Below are positions 45,410 through 54,776 of a DNA stretch of 64,000 nt, piece by piece. Numbering within the stretch: the first letter of the stretch is position 1; the number at the start of each line of letters is the position of its first letter. The stretch spans positions 12,623-76,622 of the forward strand of contig CAZMUM010000027.1 of assembly GCA_964569385.1 (NCBI GenBank), written 5' to 3'. The notes under the pieces are model-generated. The model saw only the letters and a program-made list of their open reading frames with translations. It was not told the DNA's origin and searched no databases. The DNA is from JAADHX01 sp964569385. Lineage in GTDB: Bacteria > Actinomycetota > Acidimicrobiia > Acidimicrobiales > Poriferisodalaceae. Position numbers and translations under genes: made by a program.

Positions 45410-46359
45410 CCAGAACCGTCAACATCGGTGCTGCCCAACTCGGCCCAATATCGGCCGACGAAACTCGCGACCAGGTTGTAGCGCGGCTAGTCGAGCTCCT
45501 ACATCTTGGTGCTGTTGCGAGCTGCGATTTGGTTGTGTTTCCCGAACTAGCGTTTACAACCTTCTTTCCACGTTGGTTCACCGAAGAGGTCGATGGCCAC
45601 GACGCCTACTACGAAACATCAATGCCAGGCCCGAGCACACGGTTGCTGTTCGATGAAGCGAAACGACTCGGTATCGGGTTTGCCATCGGTTACGCCGAGC
45701 TGACCGAACCAGACGACGATGGGCTTGTTCACCGTTACAACACCACGATCCTTGTCGAACGCGACGGCTCAGTGGTTGGCCGGTATCGGAAGTCACACAT
45801 TCCTGGACACGACAGCGACGAACCGTGGCGGCCGTTCCAGCATCTCGAGCGTCGTTATTTCGAGGAGTCCGACGAAGGGTTCAACGTTTGGGGTGGGTTC
45901 GGGGGAGTGGTCGGCATGGCTACTTGCAACGATCGACGTTGGCCAGAGACGTATCGCGAGATGGGTCTACAGGGCGTCGAGATGATCCTCATCGGCTACA
46001 ACACCCCTATTCACTACGCCCCCGACCCCGGTCAGAACGCACTGCAAGGCTTTCACAACCACCTCTGCATGCAGGCTGGGGCCTACCAGAACGGCACCTG
46101 GGTGGTTGGGGTAGCCAAAGGTGGCATCGAAGAAGGCGTCGAGTCGTTGGCCCAGAGCTGCATCATTGCTCCGTCTGGTCAGATCGTGGCATTGGCGGTT
46201 TCGACGGGCGACGAGTTGATCTCGGCAGTCTGCGACCTCGATTGGTGCGCCAACTACAAGGACACACTGTTTAACTTCGCCACTTATCGCCGCCCAGAGT
46301 TGTATCAACGCATCGGTAGCCAGAAAGGCGTGATCGTTCCCGATCATGTTAGTAACTAA
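45406..46359 (+). CDS. Nitrilase-superfamily N-carbamoyl-D-amino-acid hydrolase-like amidase
   Basis: The 317-residue protein carries the nitrilase catalytic triad: Glu in VFPELAFTTFFPRW, Lys in RYRKSHIPG and Cys in ATCNDRRWPE. These segments match N-carbamoyl-D-amino-acid amidohydrolases closely. The enzyme would split an N-carbamoyl compound into an amine, carbon dioxide and ammonia. It overlaps the YgfK-like gene by 4 bp and ends 2 bp before the XdhD-like gene. With the M20 carbamylase this gives two unrelated decarbamoylating enzymes in one cluster. Confidence 0.9.
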   Translation: MTRTVNIGAAQLGPISADETRDQVVARLVELLHLGAVASCDLVVFPELAFTTFFPRWFTEEVDGHDAYYETSMPGPSTRLLFDEAKRLGIGFAIGYAELTEPDDDGLVHRYNTTILVERDGSVVGRYRKSHIPGHDSDEPWRPFQHLERRYFEESDEGFNVWGGFGGVVGMATCNDRRWPETYREMGLQGVEMILIGYNTPIHYAPDPGQNALQGFHNHLCMQAGAYQNGTWVVGVAKGGIEEGVESLAQSCIIAPSGQIVALAVSTGDELISAVCDLDWCANYKDTLFNFATYRRPELYQRIGSQKGVIVPDHVSN

Positions 46360-46361
46360 CC

Positions 46362-48992
46362 ATGACCGACTTTGTTCTTAACGGATCCCCAGCGTCGGCC
46401 GCCGACGACCACGAGCACCTGTTAGCTGCGCTTCGTGACGAGCTTGGTGTCATGTCGCCCAAGGACGGCTGCTCCCCAAGTGGCCAATGCGGCTGTTGCA
46501 CGGTGCTTCTTGACGGCAAGGCCAGGGTGGCGTGCCAGACATCGATGGCCAAGGTCGCCGACGCCGAGGTGTTAACGCTCGAAGGCTTCCCAGCCGAAGA
46601 GCGCGAAGCTATGGCGGCTGCTTTCGCGGCCCACGGCGCACTTCAGTGTGGGTTTTGCACGCCAGGGATTCTGGTTCGCACCAAGGCCATGCTCGACAAG
46701 GCCGGCCGCGAACTCACCCGCGACCGAGCCTCAAGGCTTCTTGGTGCGCACCTTTGCCGCTGCACCGGATACACCAAGATTCTCGATGCCGTCGAGGCCC
46801 TCGCCCAAGCCGAAGTTCCAGTCACGGTTGCCGTAAAAGGCATCGGCTCGCGAGCCATCAAATACGAGGCCGAAAAGCTCAGCCTTGGCGATCGGCCCTA
46901 TATCGACGATATGCGGCCCGCCGGCCTTGTTCATGGGGCCTTTCGGTTAACCGACCACGCCCGTGCCGATATCTTGGCCATCGACGCGGCCGCTGCGCTG
47001 GCCGTGCCTGGTGTTGAGGCTGTGTTCACAGCCGCTGATGTGCCTGGTGAGTTGCGCTCGGGCATCATCCACAAGGACTGGCCACTGTTCATTCCGGTAG
47101 GCGGCCGCACCAGCTACCTCGGCGATGTATTGGCCATCGTGGTGGCTAAGGATCGACCAACCGCCCGGGCCGCGGCGTTGCTGGTCGAAGTCTCCTATGA
47201 GGTCCTGACGCCAATCACGAGCCCCGTCGATGCCGTCAACGGTGCCGATGATGCCGTATGGGAACTCGACGGCAACGTTTTGTCGACCAGTACCTACGCT
47301 CGGGGTTCGGTCGACGACGGCCTGGCCAACTCGGCCCACGTCGTGCGCGAGAGCTTCCAGACCCAACGTGTCGATCACGCCTTCCTCGAACCCGAGTCGA
47401 CTCTTGCCCAACCGGTCCCCGCTGGCGAGGTCTTGCCGTTAACCAACCCAACAACGGGTGGCGACGCAGTCGACTTCGATCGCCTGATGGTCTATTCGGG
47501 CGGCCAAGGAATCTGGGACGATCGCGACGACATTGCCAGACTCCTCGATGTTCCGGTCGAAACCGTAGTAACCGAACTTGTCTCCAACGGTGGTGCTTTT
47601 GGTGGCAAAGAAGATATGTCGAACCAGGGCCAAACTGCCCTCGCGGCGTGGTTGCTTCAACGGCCGGTGTCGACCACGTTCAGCCGTGAAGAGTCCTTCC
47701 TGGTTCACACGAAACGTCACCCGATTCAGATGAGCTACGAGGCCGGTTGCGACGCCGACGGTCGGCTCACCGCACTACGAGTGCGCATGCTTGGCGATTC
47801 GGGTCCTTATGCCTCGGTTGGTATGAAGGTGCTCGAGCGGGCCGCTGGTCACGCTGGTGGTCCTTACGTGGTTCCGAGCATCGACGTTGAGGCGGTGGCG
47901 GCCCGCACCAACAACTCTGTGTGCGGTGCGTTCCGCGGCTTTGGCGCCAACCAGGCACAATTCGCGATGGAGGGAATGATGGACCGGCTCGCGGCCAAGG
48001 TTGGCATCAGCGGCTGGGAGATGCGCAGTCGCAACGTGATCGAACCTGGGGCTGTCTGGGGTCCGGGCCAGCGCATGGACGACGGTTGTCTGGGGGCCAG
48101 AGCTTGCCTCGACGCGGTGAAACCGGCCTACGACGAAGCAGTGGCTGCCGGGAAGGCCGTTGGCCTCGGTCTTGGTCTGAAGAACTCGGGGCTTGGTAAC
48201 GGGTTCATCGAGATCGCCCGTGCTGTTGTTCACTTCCGCGACGACGGTCAGGTCGAGGTCAGGCACTGCTGGACCGAGATGGGCCAAGGTGTACACACCG
48301 TTGCACTTCAGGTTGTTGTCGAAGAGCTTGGCATAGCGGCCGAGCGCATCGAGGTCGTTGTCGACTCGACTCGCGACCTTGGCGCTGGCCAAACCACCGG
48401 CAGCCGTGGAACTTTGCTCGGGGCCGGTTCGGTTGCCGATGCCTGTCGTGCGGCATTGGCCGACGGTTGCAAGGTCGGGGTCGACTACGAAGGCGAGTAC
48501 CGGATCGACTGGACGAACTCGCTCGACGAGGGCCTCGAGAACCCCATCATTCACTCGACGTTCGGATATGCAGCCCAGCTCGTGGTCATGAACCCCGCCG
48601 ATGCCTCTATCGAAAACGTGGTTGCCGCCCACGACGTTGGTCGGGCGGTTAACCCGATGCTGTGTGAGGGTCAGATCGAGGGAGCGGTCCACATGGGCCT
48701 TGGTTACGCCTTGAGCGAGGGATTCCCGTGCGACGTCGATGGTCGACCCGTCAATACAACGCTTCGCAGCCTCGACATTATCCGACCAAAGGACATGCCT
48801 CCGGTCGAAGTTATTCTGGTCGAATCGCCCGACCCCAGCGCGCCATATGGCATAAAGGGAGTGGGCGAAATTGGTTTGGTTCCAACTGCGGGAGCTGTGG
48901 CTGAGGCGTTACGGGGCACCGATGGTGAGTGGCGAAACGAACTTCCGCTGGTCAACATGAAGAACCGCGAACGCGCCGAAGCCTGGTCGTAG
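46362..48992 (+). CDS. XdhD-like fused molybdenum hydroxylase
   Basis: The 876-residue protein fuses a 2Fe-2S domain (residues 1-150: CSPSGQCGCC, CGFCTPG, CRCTGYTKI) to a Mo-pterin domain (170-876: GGAFGGKEDMSNQ, CGAFRGFGANQ near residue 519, TEMGQGVHT, GIKGVGEIGL). This architecture is that of E. coli XdhD (YgfN) and the so-called selenium-dependent Mo hydroxylases. No in-frame UGA is present, so any selenium would be a cofactor atom. It has no FAD domain and so needs an outside electron partner; the neighbouring iron-sulfur YgfK-like protein is an attractive candidate. Confidence 0.9.
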   Translation: MTDFVLNGSPASAADDHEHLLAALRDELGVMSPKDGCSPSGQCGCCTVLLDGKARVACQTSMAKVADAEVLTLEGFPAEEREAMAAAFAAHGALQCGFCTPGILVRTKAMLDKAGRELTRDRASRLLGAHLCRCTGYTKILDAVEALAQAEVPVTVAVKGIGSRAIKYEAEKLSLGDRPYIDDMRPAGLVHGAFRLTDHARADILAIDAAAALAVPGVEAVFTAADVPGELRSGIIHKDWPLFIPVGGRTSYLGDVLAIVVAKDRPTARAAALLVEVSYEVLTPITSPVDAVNGADDAVWELDGNVLSTSTYARGSVDDGLANSAHVVRESFQTQRVDHAFLEPESTLAQPVPAGEVLPLTNPTTGGDAVDFDRLMVYSGGQGIWDDRDDIARLLDVPVETVVTELVSNGGAFGGKEDMSNQGQTALAAWLLQRPVSTTFSREESFLVHTKRHPIQMSYEAGCDADGRLTALRVRMLGDSGPYASVGMKVLERAAGHAGGPYVVPSIDVEAVAARTNNSVCGAFRGFGANQAQFAMEGMMDRLAAKVGISGWEMRSRNVIEPGAVWGPGQRMDDGCLGARACLDAVKPAYDEAVAAGKAVGLGLGLKNSGLGNGFIEIARAVVHFRDDGQVEVRHCWTEMGQGVHTVALQVVVEELGIAAERIEVVVDSTRDLGAGQTTGSRGTLLGAGSVADACRAALADGCKVGVDYEGEYRIDWTNSLDEGLENPIIHSTFGYAAQLVVMNPADASIENVVAAHDVGRAVNPMLCEGQIEGAVHMGLGYALSEGFPCDVDGRPVNTTLRSLDIIRPKDMPPVEVILVESPDPSAPYGIKGVGEIGLVPTAGAVAEALRGTDGEWRNELPLVNMKNRERAEAWS

Positions 48993-49050
48993 TCGAACCG
49001 GCCCTGACGGTCACCTAATAGCGGGCGCCGATGCGCCAAGCTAGAAGGCG

Positions 49051-50079
49051 ATGGGAATCAAGATTCGATCTAGACGGGTTGTACCGGCCCGGTCCCGTGG
49101 GCCCTGGGTGCGAGTCCAACAAGCGCTGGTGCTTCTCGGCATCGTTGTGGTCGTTGGCGTCGCCGGCTACCGGGTGATCGGGCTGAGCACCTTCGATGCC
49201 CTATACCAAACTGCCATCACCGTGACCACCGTCGGGTACGGCGAGATCGGTCCGGTAGAAGAGATCGACAAGGCGTACCGCTGGTTCACTCTGTTTTTGG
49301 TCTTCTTCGGCGTCGGCGCCGCGCTGTACACCCTTGGTGTGCTCGTCGAAGCCCTGGTCGAAGGCTCGCTCAACAACGACATTCGGCTACGAAAAGAACG
49401 ACGCATGATCGACAAGCTGTCAGGCCACATCATCATCGCCGGAGGTGGTCGAGTAAGCGCCGCGATCGCGACCTATGCGGTAGCTCACGACGCCCAGATC
49501 GTTGTGATCGACAAGAACGGGCCGGACGGTCGCGACCATATCGTGCTCCATGGCGATGCGACCGACGACGAGACCTTGATAGAGGCCGGGATTCGGAAAG
49601 CGTCGACGCTTGTGGCCGCTCTTAGCTCAGACGCCGCCAACATCTATGTCACTTTGTCGGCGAGGGCGTTGAATCCCGATCTGCTGATTGTTGCCAGAAC
49701 CGACCACCGATCGAACGAAGCCAAGTTCTTTCGGGCTGGCGCCGATCGTGTGGTCAACCCCTACGACATTGGAGGCTCGCGGATGGGGGCTCTAGTGATG
49801 CATCCCGCCTTGGCCGAGTTCCTCAACGGGGTGCTGAACGACGAGTCTCATGACGTTGAGATCGTCGAGATAACTGCAAGCTTGGGTTCGACCGCCATCG
49901 GACTACCGCTTAGCGACATTCGGTCCGCTCTTGACCCAGCGCCACTTGTGCTTGCTGTCCGGTGTGGTCTCGAATACGACTCAAACCCAGCTGCGGATCG
50001 GGTCATTCAGATTGACGATGTGTTGATTGCCCTAGGAAACCCAGCCGAGATCAGCGCGTTAAAGGGCTTCGTTAACTAG
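49051..50079 (+). CDS. Potassium channel with RCK/TrkA-N domain
   Basis: The 342-residue protein has span 1 (residues 25-46), a pore loop with selectivity filter TVGYGE (about 66-71), span 2 (about 83-106) and a cytoplasmic TrkA-N Rossmann domain beginning HIIIAGGGRVSAAIA (residue 127), followed by a TrkA-C-like tail (240-342). It is a two-span K+ channel gated by a nucleotide or ion bound to the RCK domain. Its last 8 bp overlap the convergent acyl-CoA dehydrogenase gene. Confidence 0.93.
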   Translation: MGIKIRSRRVVPARSRGPWVRVQQALVLLGIVVVVGVAGYRVIGLSTFDALYQTAITVTTVGYGEIGPVEEIDKAYRWFTLFLVFFGVGAALYTLGVLVEALVEGSLNNDIRLRKERRMIDKLSGHIIIAGGGRVSAAIATYAVAHDAQIVVIDKNGPDGRDHIVLHGDATDDETLIEAGIRKASTLVAALSSDAANIYVTLSARALNPDLLIVARTDHRSNEAKFFRAGADRVVNPYDIGGSRMGALVMHPALAEFLNGVLNDESHDVEIVEITASLGSTAIGLPLSDIRSALDPAPLVLAVRCGLEYDSNPAADRVIQIDDVLIALGNPAEISALKGFVN

Positions 50080-51184
50080 TTCGAGGCTCTCGCGGCAGAC
50101 CGAGGATTCGTTCGCCGATGATGTTGCGAAGGATCTGCGTTGTTCCGCCCATGATTGTGTAGGCCGGTGCATAAACGACATTGCGAGCCACTCGGCCCTG
50201 AAGCATGGTTTGGGCGCCTGCGGTTCGGCCAATGAAGTCGGCAACCTGTTGCTCGAACTCGGTGCAGAATGTCTTGGTGATGGCCGAGTAGACGGCCTCA
50301 GACTGGCGCAACACGTTTCGCAGTACGAGATTGCGGCCAATGCGATACTTCGTCTCGATTCTGGCGCACTCCTGACGAACAATGGGATCGGTAGTGTCGG
50401 CCCAAACAAGCGCGTCGAGGTAAAGCCGTTTGTTGGACACGAGCCGATCGATTCCGCCCCTTTCGTGTTCGAGTTGTCGCATCGTCTGGCCGAAGGCATT
50501 GTTTTCGGTGCCGATAAGACAACTAGCTGGAACCGCAACGTCGTCGAAGAAGACCTCGTTGAAGTGATGACCTCCCGCCGAATCGTGGATGGGCGTCACG
50601 GTGATACCCGGCAGCGTCATATCGACGATGAGCTCGGACAGCCCCTTGTGTGGGGGTCCGTCAGTTGAAGTGCGGCAAATGAGATAACAGAAGTCGGCTT
50701 CGGCGGCTCCGCTCGTCCAGATCTTCTGGCCCGATACCTGGTAAGTCTCGCCGTCACGGGTGGCGCGGGTAGCGATTCGGGACACGTCGGATCCGGCATC
50801 GGGTTCGCTCATGCCGATGCACCAGGCCGAGCGGCCCGCGATGATGTCGGGAAGCCAGCGTTCGATCTGGTCTTGGGTGCCGTACTCGAGAAGCACAGGC
50901 CCGATCTGACGATCAGGAAACCACGCGCCCGATACTGGCGCTCCTGCCAATAGCAGTGTTTCCATGACCGTGAAGTGCTCGAGCCTCGATCGGCCGCCAC
51001 CGCCATGAGCCGTGGGCCAGGTCATGCCGATGTATCCGGCTTGGCCCAGCCGACGGTCGAACGTTTTGGATGGTTCGCGCAACCACGCGTCGTCGACGAG
51101 TTCGAGATCGGCGGTGGCAGTTTCGACGAACGCCAACACCTCGTCTCGGAGTGTTTCCAGCGCGGGTGGCCACGTAAAGTCCAC
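50072..51184 (-). CDS. Acyl-CoA dehydrogenase
   Basis: The 370-residue flavoprotein oxidises an acyl-CoA to the enoyl-CoA. It shows GYIGMTWPTAHGG, GMSEPDAGSDVS (FAD contact), the long helical C-terminal domain and GGTTQILRNIIGERILGLPR at the end. The place of the usual catalytic Glu is hard to fix by eye; the subfamily looks like those of steroid or long-chain catabolism in actinobacteria. The GTG start is 9 bp after the DUF971 gene. Confidence 0.9.
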   Translation of the reverse strand: MDFTWPPALETLRDEVLAFVETATADLELVDDAWLREPSKTFDRRLGQAGYIGMTWPTAHGGGGRSRLEHFTVMETLLLAGAPVSGAWFPDRQIGPVLLEYGTQDQIERWLPDIIAGRSAWCIGMSEPDAGSDVSRIATRATRDGETYQVSGQKIWTSGAAEADFCYLICRTSTDGPPHKGLSELIVDMTLPGITVTPIHDSAGGHHFNEVFFDDVAVPASCLIGTENNAFGQTMRQLEHERGGIDRLVSNKRLYLDALVWADTTDPIVRQECARIETKYRIGRNLVLRNVLRQSEAVYSAITKTFCTEFEQQVADFIGRTAGAQTMLQGRVARNVVYAPAYTIMGGTTQILRNIIGERILGLPREPRTS

Positions 51185-51193
51185 GCCGTGAGT

Positions 51194-51520
51194 CTAGTTC
51201 TGCGATGCCGTCGGGCCAGCCGCGTGTACGGCCCAATTGCGCAGTGTCTCGAAAGAGTAGATCGAGTTGCATTTGCCATCGGCCCATTCGATGCCGAGCG
51301 CGTAGCTACCCACGTATTTGGCGCCGACCGCAGCGACCACGGAGCCATCGTCGACGACCGCCCGAAGACCCTGATCGCGTCGGTGGCGGCATTCTGCGCA
51401 CGGACAGGCGAGACGTAGCTCCTCGATATCCCATTTGGCTGAGAGCCCGTCTGGCCAAACAACCAACAGGTGTGAGGTTCGGTCGAGTTCGATTTCGGCA
51501 GGCACCGAGTCTTCGTTCAC
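51194..51520 (-). CDS. DUF971 domain protein
   Basis: The 108-residue protein is a single DUF971 domain (residues 8-98), the fold also found at the N-terminus of gamma-butyrobetaine hydroxylase. Visible parts are VVWPDGLSAKWDIEELRLAC and PCAECRHRR, whose Cys residues (ACPCAEC) may bind zinc. Proteins of this family are often linked with iron-sulfur or Mrp-type functions, but no role is certain. It is co-oriented with the acyl-CoA dehydrogenase gene. Confidence 0.85.
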   Translation of the reverse strand: MNEDSVPAEIELDRTSHLLVVWPDGLSAKWDIEELRLACPCAECRHRRDQGLRAVVDDGSVVAAVGAKYVGSYALGIEWADGKCNSIYSFETLRNWAVHAAGPTASQN

Positions 51521-51659
51521 CGGCCAAAGCTAGTGCTTCGATCTAGGTAGGAAGAAGTTTCTGACAAAGTGCTTCAGGTAAGGCGCCGAATACGCCGATG
51601 ACCTAGTTGCCGCACACACCGGGCCGGGAACTCATGGGGTTACCGGCCCATCCCAACGG

Positions 51660-51688
51660 AGCGGTGAGCTGAACTTCAGCTCACCGCT
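51660..51688. terminator. Perfect palindromic hairpin at the PhzF gene end
   Basis: AGCGGTGAGCTGAA, one base, then its exact reverse complement. The palindrome includes the stop codon of the PhzF-family gene (51676-51678). No T-run follows on either strand, so classic intrinsic termination is doubtful; it may be a Rho-assisted terminator or an RNA-stabilising structure. Confidence 0.5.
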
Positions 51689-52505
51689 CTGCTGCGGCCG
51701 CCAGCGTGGAGGATGCCGGTTACGACGGTGACGGCGTTGCCGGTGAGTTCGACCCGATCGCCGAGTAGTTTCGCCCCGAGTCGTCCACCACGCGCCGATA
51801 CCTGGTGGGCCCGAAATGTTGTGATGGCCAAGCGTTGCGCCCACCATGGCGCCAAGATGGTGTGGGCCGACCCGGTTACTGGGTCTTCGTCTACCCCGAC
51901 ACGTGGTGCGAATACTCTCGACACAAAGTCGGCCGGCCCGTCGTCGATGTCGCCTGCCGCGGTGACGACGACGGCTCGTGTGTCGATCTCGGCCACGGCG
52001 CCGAGGTCGGGCGTGAGCGACCGTACGGCTTGTGGCGACTCCAGTTGGGCGACGACATCGAAGCCAACGCCGCAGTCGACGACTGCTGCCCCGAGGCAGT
52101 TACTAAGAGCGTCCAGCAAGTCATCTGGGGGAGGCGAAGTTTCAACGGGCTGCTGGGAAAGTCCATCACGATCTTGTCGGCTTGGAACTCGCATCGGAGT
52201 GGCCCCGACCTGGTGTGAAACGTCACTGCGTCTCCGACCAGTGACAGCTCCTTCAGGGCGTGGGCCGAACCAAGTGTCGCGTGCCCGCACATGTCGACCT
52301 CGGCGCCCGGGGTGAACCAACGTAGGTTCCAGTCTCCGTCGGCTCTCGGTATCGGAAAGGCAGTTTCGGACAGGTTCATCTCGATGGCGATTTTCTGAAG
52401 TATCGCGTCGTCGGGCAGTTCGTCGAACAAGACAACCGCGGCCGGGTTCCCAGCGAATGGTTCTTTGGTGAATGCGTCGACTTGGATCAGCCTGGTGGGA
52501 GCCAT
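51676..52505 (-). pseudogene. PhzF-family isomerase gene broken by a frameshift
   Basis: The first half (from ATG 52505) reads as a PhzF-family protein: IQVDAFTKEPFAGNPAAVVL, NLSETAFPIP, WFTPGAEVDMCGHATLG, up to IVMDFP. The second half continues in another frame (QPVETSPPPDDLLDAL through GVDEDPVTGSAHTILAPWWA to the stop at 51676), with the expected DPVTGSAH motif. The switch lies at about 52150-52160, next to the run TTTCCC in the coding strand; one missing base would explain it. It may be a true pseudogene or a sequencing error. PhzF proteins are epimerase/isomerase-like enzymes of mostly unknown substrate. Confidence 0.85.
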
Positions 52506-52569
52506 GGGTCAATGCTGTTCTGGTGCTGCGTGTCCAATCCATGCAATGCGGTACGGTACCGTGGCGGCC

Positions 52570-53511
52570 ATGAACGCTACGGACACGCCCAATCCATTCC
52601 GATTCGGTATGCACGTCGACGCTCCGTTACCTGGGCTCGACTGGCTCGACTCGGCCCGCAAGGTCGAGGACTCTGGTTACAGCTCGATGTTGATGCCAGA
52701 CCATTTCGAAGGCCAGTTCGGCCCGATTGCAGCACTGTCGGCTGCCGCCGCGGTCACCACCACCCTGAAGATTGGCGCTCTGGTGTTCGGCAACGATTAC
52801 CGCCACCCGGTCATCTTGGCTAAGGAGATGGCGACCATCGACCAGATCTCGGGCGGGCGTCTCGAGATGGGTCTCGGCGCCGGTTGGATGCGCACCGACT
52901 ACGACAAAGCTGGGATGAACTACGACCGGCCGGGGCTCCGAATCGACCGGATGATCGAGAGCCTCGAAGTTATTCGAAAGTGCTGGGGGCCAGACCCGTT
53001 TGATTACCAGGGCGAGCACTACCAGTTTGCTGGATACGACGGCATGCCCAAGCCGGTGGCCGTTGGCGGGCCACCCCTAATTATTGGCGGAGGCGGGCCG
53101 CGGATGCTTGGTGTCGCCGCGACGTATGCCGATGTCGTCGGTGTCACGGCGAATCTGGCGGCCGGAGAGGTCGGCCCTGAGGCCATTGCCGACTCAGCAC
53201 CCGATGCCTACGACAAGAAGGTGGCACGCGTTCGCGAGGTGGCTGGCGATCGCCACATCGAACTCAGTTCGCTGACACTGGCCACCATCGTCACCGACGA
53301 CCGCGAAGGCCAGATTGAAGGCCTGGCAGCCATGTTCGGCATGCCCGCAGAGGTTTTGTCGAAGTCGCCGGCAGTGCTAGTGGGCGACGTCGACAACATT
53401 TGCGATGCTCTTGTTGAGCGACGCGAACGTTGGGGGTTCAGCTATGTGGTGGTGCAAGCAGACGCTGGCGACGGATTTACCGAAGTTGTTGCCCGCTTAG
53501 CCGGCAGCTAG
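52570..53511 (+). CDS. Luciferase-like (LLM class) F420-dependent oxidoreductase
   Basis: The 313-residue TIM-barrel protein begins FRFGMHVDAPLPGLDWLDSA and has MLMPDHFEGQFGPIAALSAA, LEMGLGAGWMRTDYDKAGM and PLIIGGGGPRMLGVAA, typical of the F420-dependent branch of the family. It transfers hydride between F420H2 or FMN and an unknown organic substrate. The ATG at 52570 is used because the barrel starts 10 residues later. It overlaps the citrate synthase gene (convergent) by 4 bp. Confidence 0.87.
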   Translation: MNATDTPNPFRFGMHVDAPLPGLDWLDSARKVEDSGYSSMLMPDHFEGQFGPIAALSAAAAVTTTLKIGALVFGNDYRHPVILAKEMATIDQISGGRLEMGLGAGWMRTDYDKAGMNYDRPGLRIDRMIESLEVIRKCWGPDPFDYQGEHYQFAGYDGMPKPVAVGGPPLIIGGGGPRMLGVAATYADVVGVTANLAAGEVGPEAIADSAPDAYDKKVARVREVAGDRHIELSSLTLATIVTDDREGQIEGLAAMFGMPAEVLSKSPAVLVGDVDNICDALVERRERWGFSYVVVQADAGDGFTEVVARLAGS

Positions 53512-54776
53512 CGCGAACCCATGTCGACGTAGTCGCGCACGCCAACGCCGGTATAGATCTGGCGGGGGCGGCTGATGCGTTGGCCTTGCTCGAGCGACTC
53601 CTGCCAGTGAGCTAGCCACCCTGGCATGCGCCCAATGGTGAACAACACGGTGAACATGTTGAGCGGGAAACCCATCGCTTGGTAGATGAGCCCCGTGTAG
53701 AAGTCGACGTTGGGGTAAAGGTTGCGGCTCTTGAAGTAGTCGTCGTTGAGGGCGATCTCTTCGAGCTTGAGGGCCATGTCGAGCAGCGGGCTCTTGCCCG
53801 TAACCGCGAACACCTTGTCGGCCTGTTCCTTAACAATGGTGGCGCGGGGGTCATAGGCCTTGTAGACGCGATGGCCAAAGCCCATCAGGCGGCTGTTGCC
53901 CGCCTTCACCGATTCGACAAACGGTTCGATGTCGTTGTAGCTGCCGATGTCAGACAGCATGTGAATGACGCTTTCGTTGGCACCACCATGGCGGGGGCCG
54001 TACAACGCACCGGTTGCCGACGCGGCGGCCGAGTACGGGTCGGAATGGCTTGAGCCGACAACGCGCATGGTGGTTGTCGAGCAGTTCTGTTCATGGTCGG
54101 CGTGCAGGATGAGCAACACATCTAGGGCCTTGGCCAGAACAGGGTCAGGGACGTGGTTTGGTTCGGCGATCTTCCACATCATCGACAAGAAGTTGGCCGC
54201 GTAGTCGAGATCGTTGTCTGGGTAGTTGAACGGCATCCCAATGCTGGATCGGTACGCCATCGCGGCGATAGTCGGGACCTTGGAGATCAGGCGGTTGATT
54301 TGTTTGTAGCGGTTAAACGGGTCGTCGATGTCCTTGGCTTCTGGATAGAAGGTCGACAGGGCCGCGATTCCAGACATGAGCATGCCCATGGGGTGGGCGT
54401 CGTGATGGAAGCCCTCCATGAAACGTTTGCGCATGTTTTCGTGAACGAACGTGTGGTACGTGACGTCGTGGACCCATTTCTCGTGTTCTGTTGCGGTAGG
54501 AAGCTCGCCGTTTAGCAGCAGGTAACACACTTCGAGAAAGGTCGACTTCTCGGCTAGCTGCTCGATCGGATAACCGCGATAACGGAGAATGCCGTTGATG
54601 CCGTCGAGGTCGGTGATTGCAGACTCTGTGGAAGCCGTGCCGGTGAACCCAGGATCGAGAATCCAGGTGCCAGGCATCAAACCCTGGATCGCCTTCATGT
54701 CAACACCGCCGTTCACCACTGGAATCTCGACACTTTTTCCAGTGCGGTTATCGGTGATGGTGATGGATTCAGACAC
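53508..54776 (-). CDS. gltA: Citrate synthase
   Basis: The 422-residue type II enzyme condenses acetyl-CoA and oxaloacetate to citrate. It begins VSESITITDNRTGKSVEIP and contains HHDAHPMGML, the catalytic His segments HADHEQNCST and GPRHGGANE, MGFGHRVYKAYDPRA and the C-terminal GWLAHWQE. The GTG at 54776 with GAGGAG upstream gives the usual N-terminus; an ATG at 54800 is also possible. Confidence 0.95.
   Translation of the reverse strand: MSESITITDNRTGKSVEIPVVNGGVDMKAIQGLMPGTWILDPGFTGTASTESAITDLDGINGILRYRGYPIEQLAEKSTFLEVCYLLLNGELPTATEHEKWVHDVTYHTFVHENMRKRFMEGFHHDAHPMGMLMSGIAALSTFYPEAKDIDDPFNRYKQINRLISKVPTIAAMAYRSSIGMPFNYPDNDLDYAANFLSMMWKIAEPNHVPDPVLAKALDVLLILHADHEQNCSTTTMRVVGSSHSDPYSAAASATGALYGPRHGGANESVIHMLSDIGSYNDIEPFVESVKAGNSRLMGFGHRVYKAYDPRATIVKEQADKVFAVTGKSPLLDMALKLEEIALNDDYFKSRNLYPNVDFYTGLIYQAMGFPLNMFTVLFTIGRMPGWLAHWQESLEQGQRISRPRQIYTGVGVRDYVDMGSR

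Noticed and set aside
47775..48692. 305-codon open frame on the minus strand
   Set aside because: It is fully antisense to the well-supported XdhD-like gene and has no recognisable motif; long antisense frames are expected in high-GC coding DNA.
46362..48992. Selenoprotein possibility for the XdhD-like enzyme
   Set aside because: The frame has no internal UGA; the family name refers to a selenium-containing cofactor in some members, not to selenocysteine.
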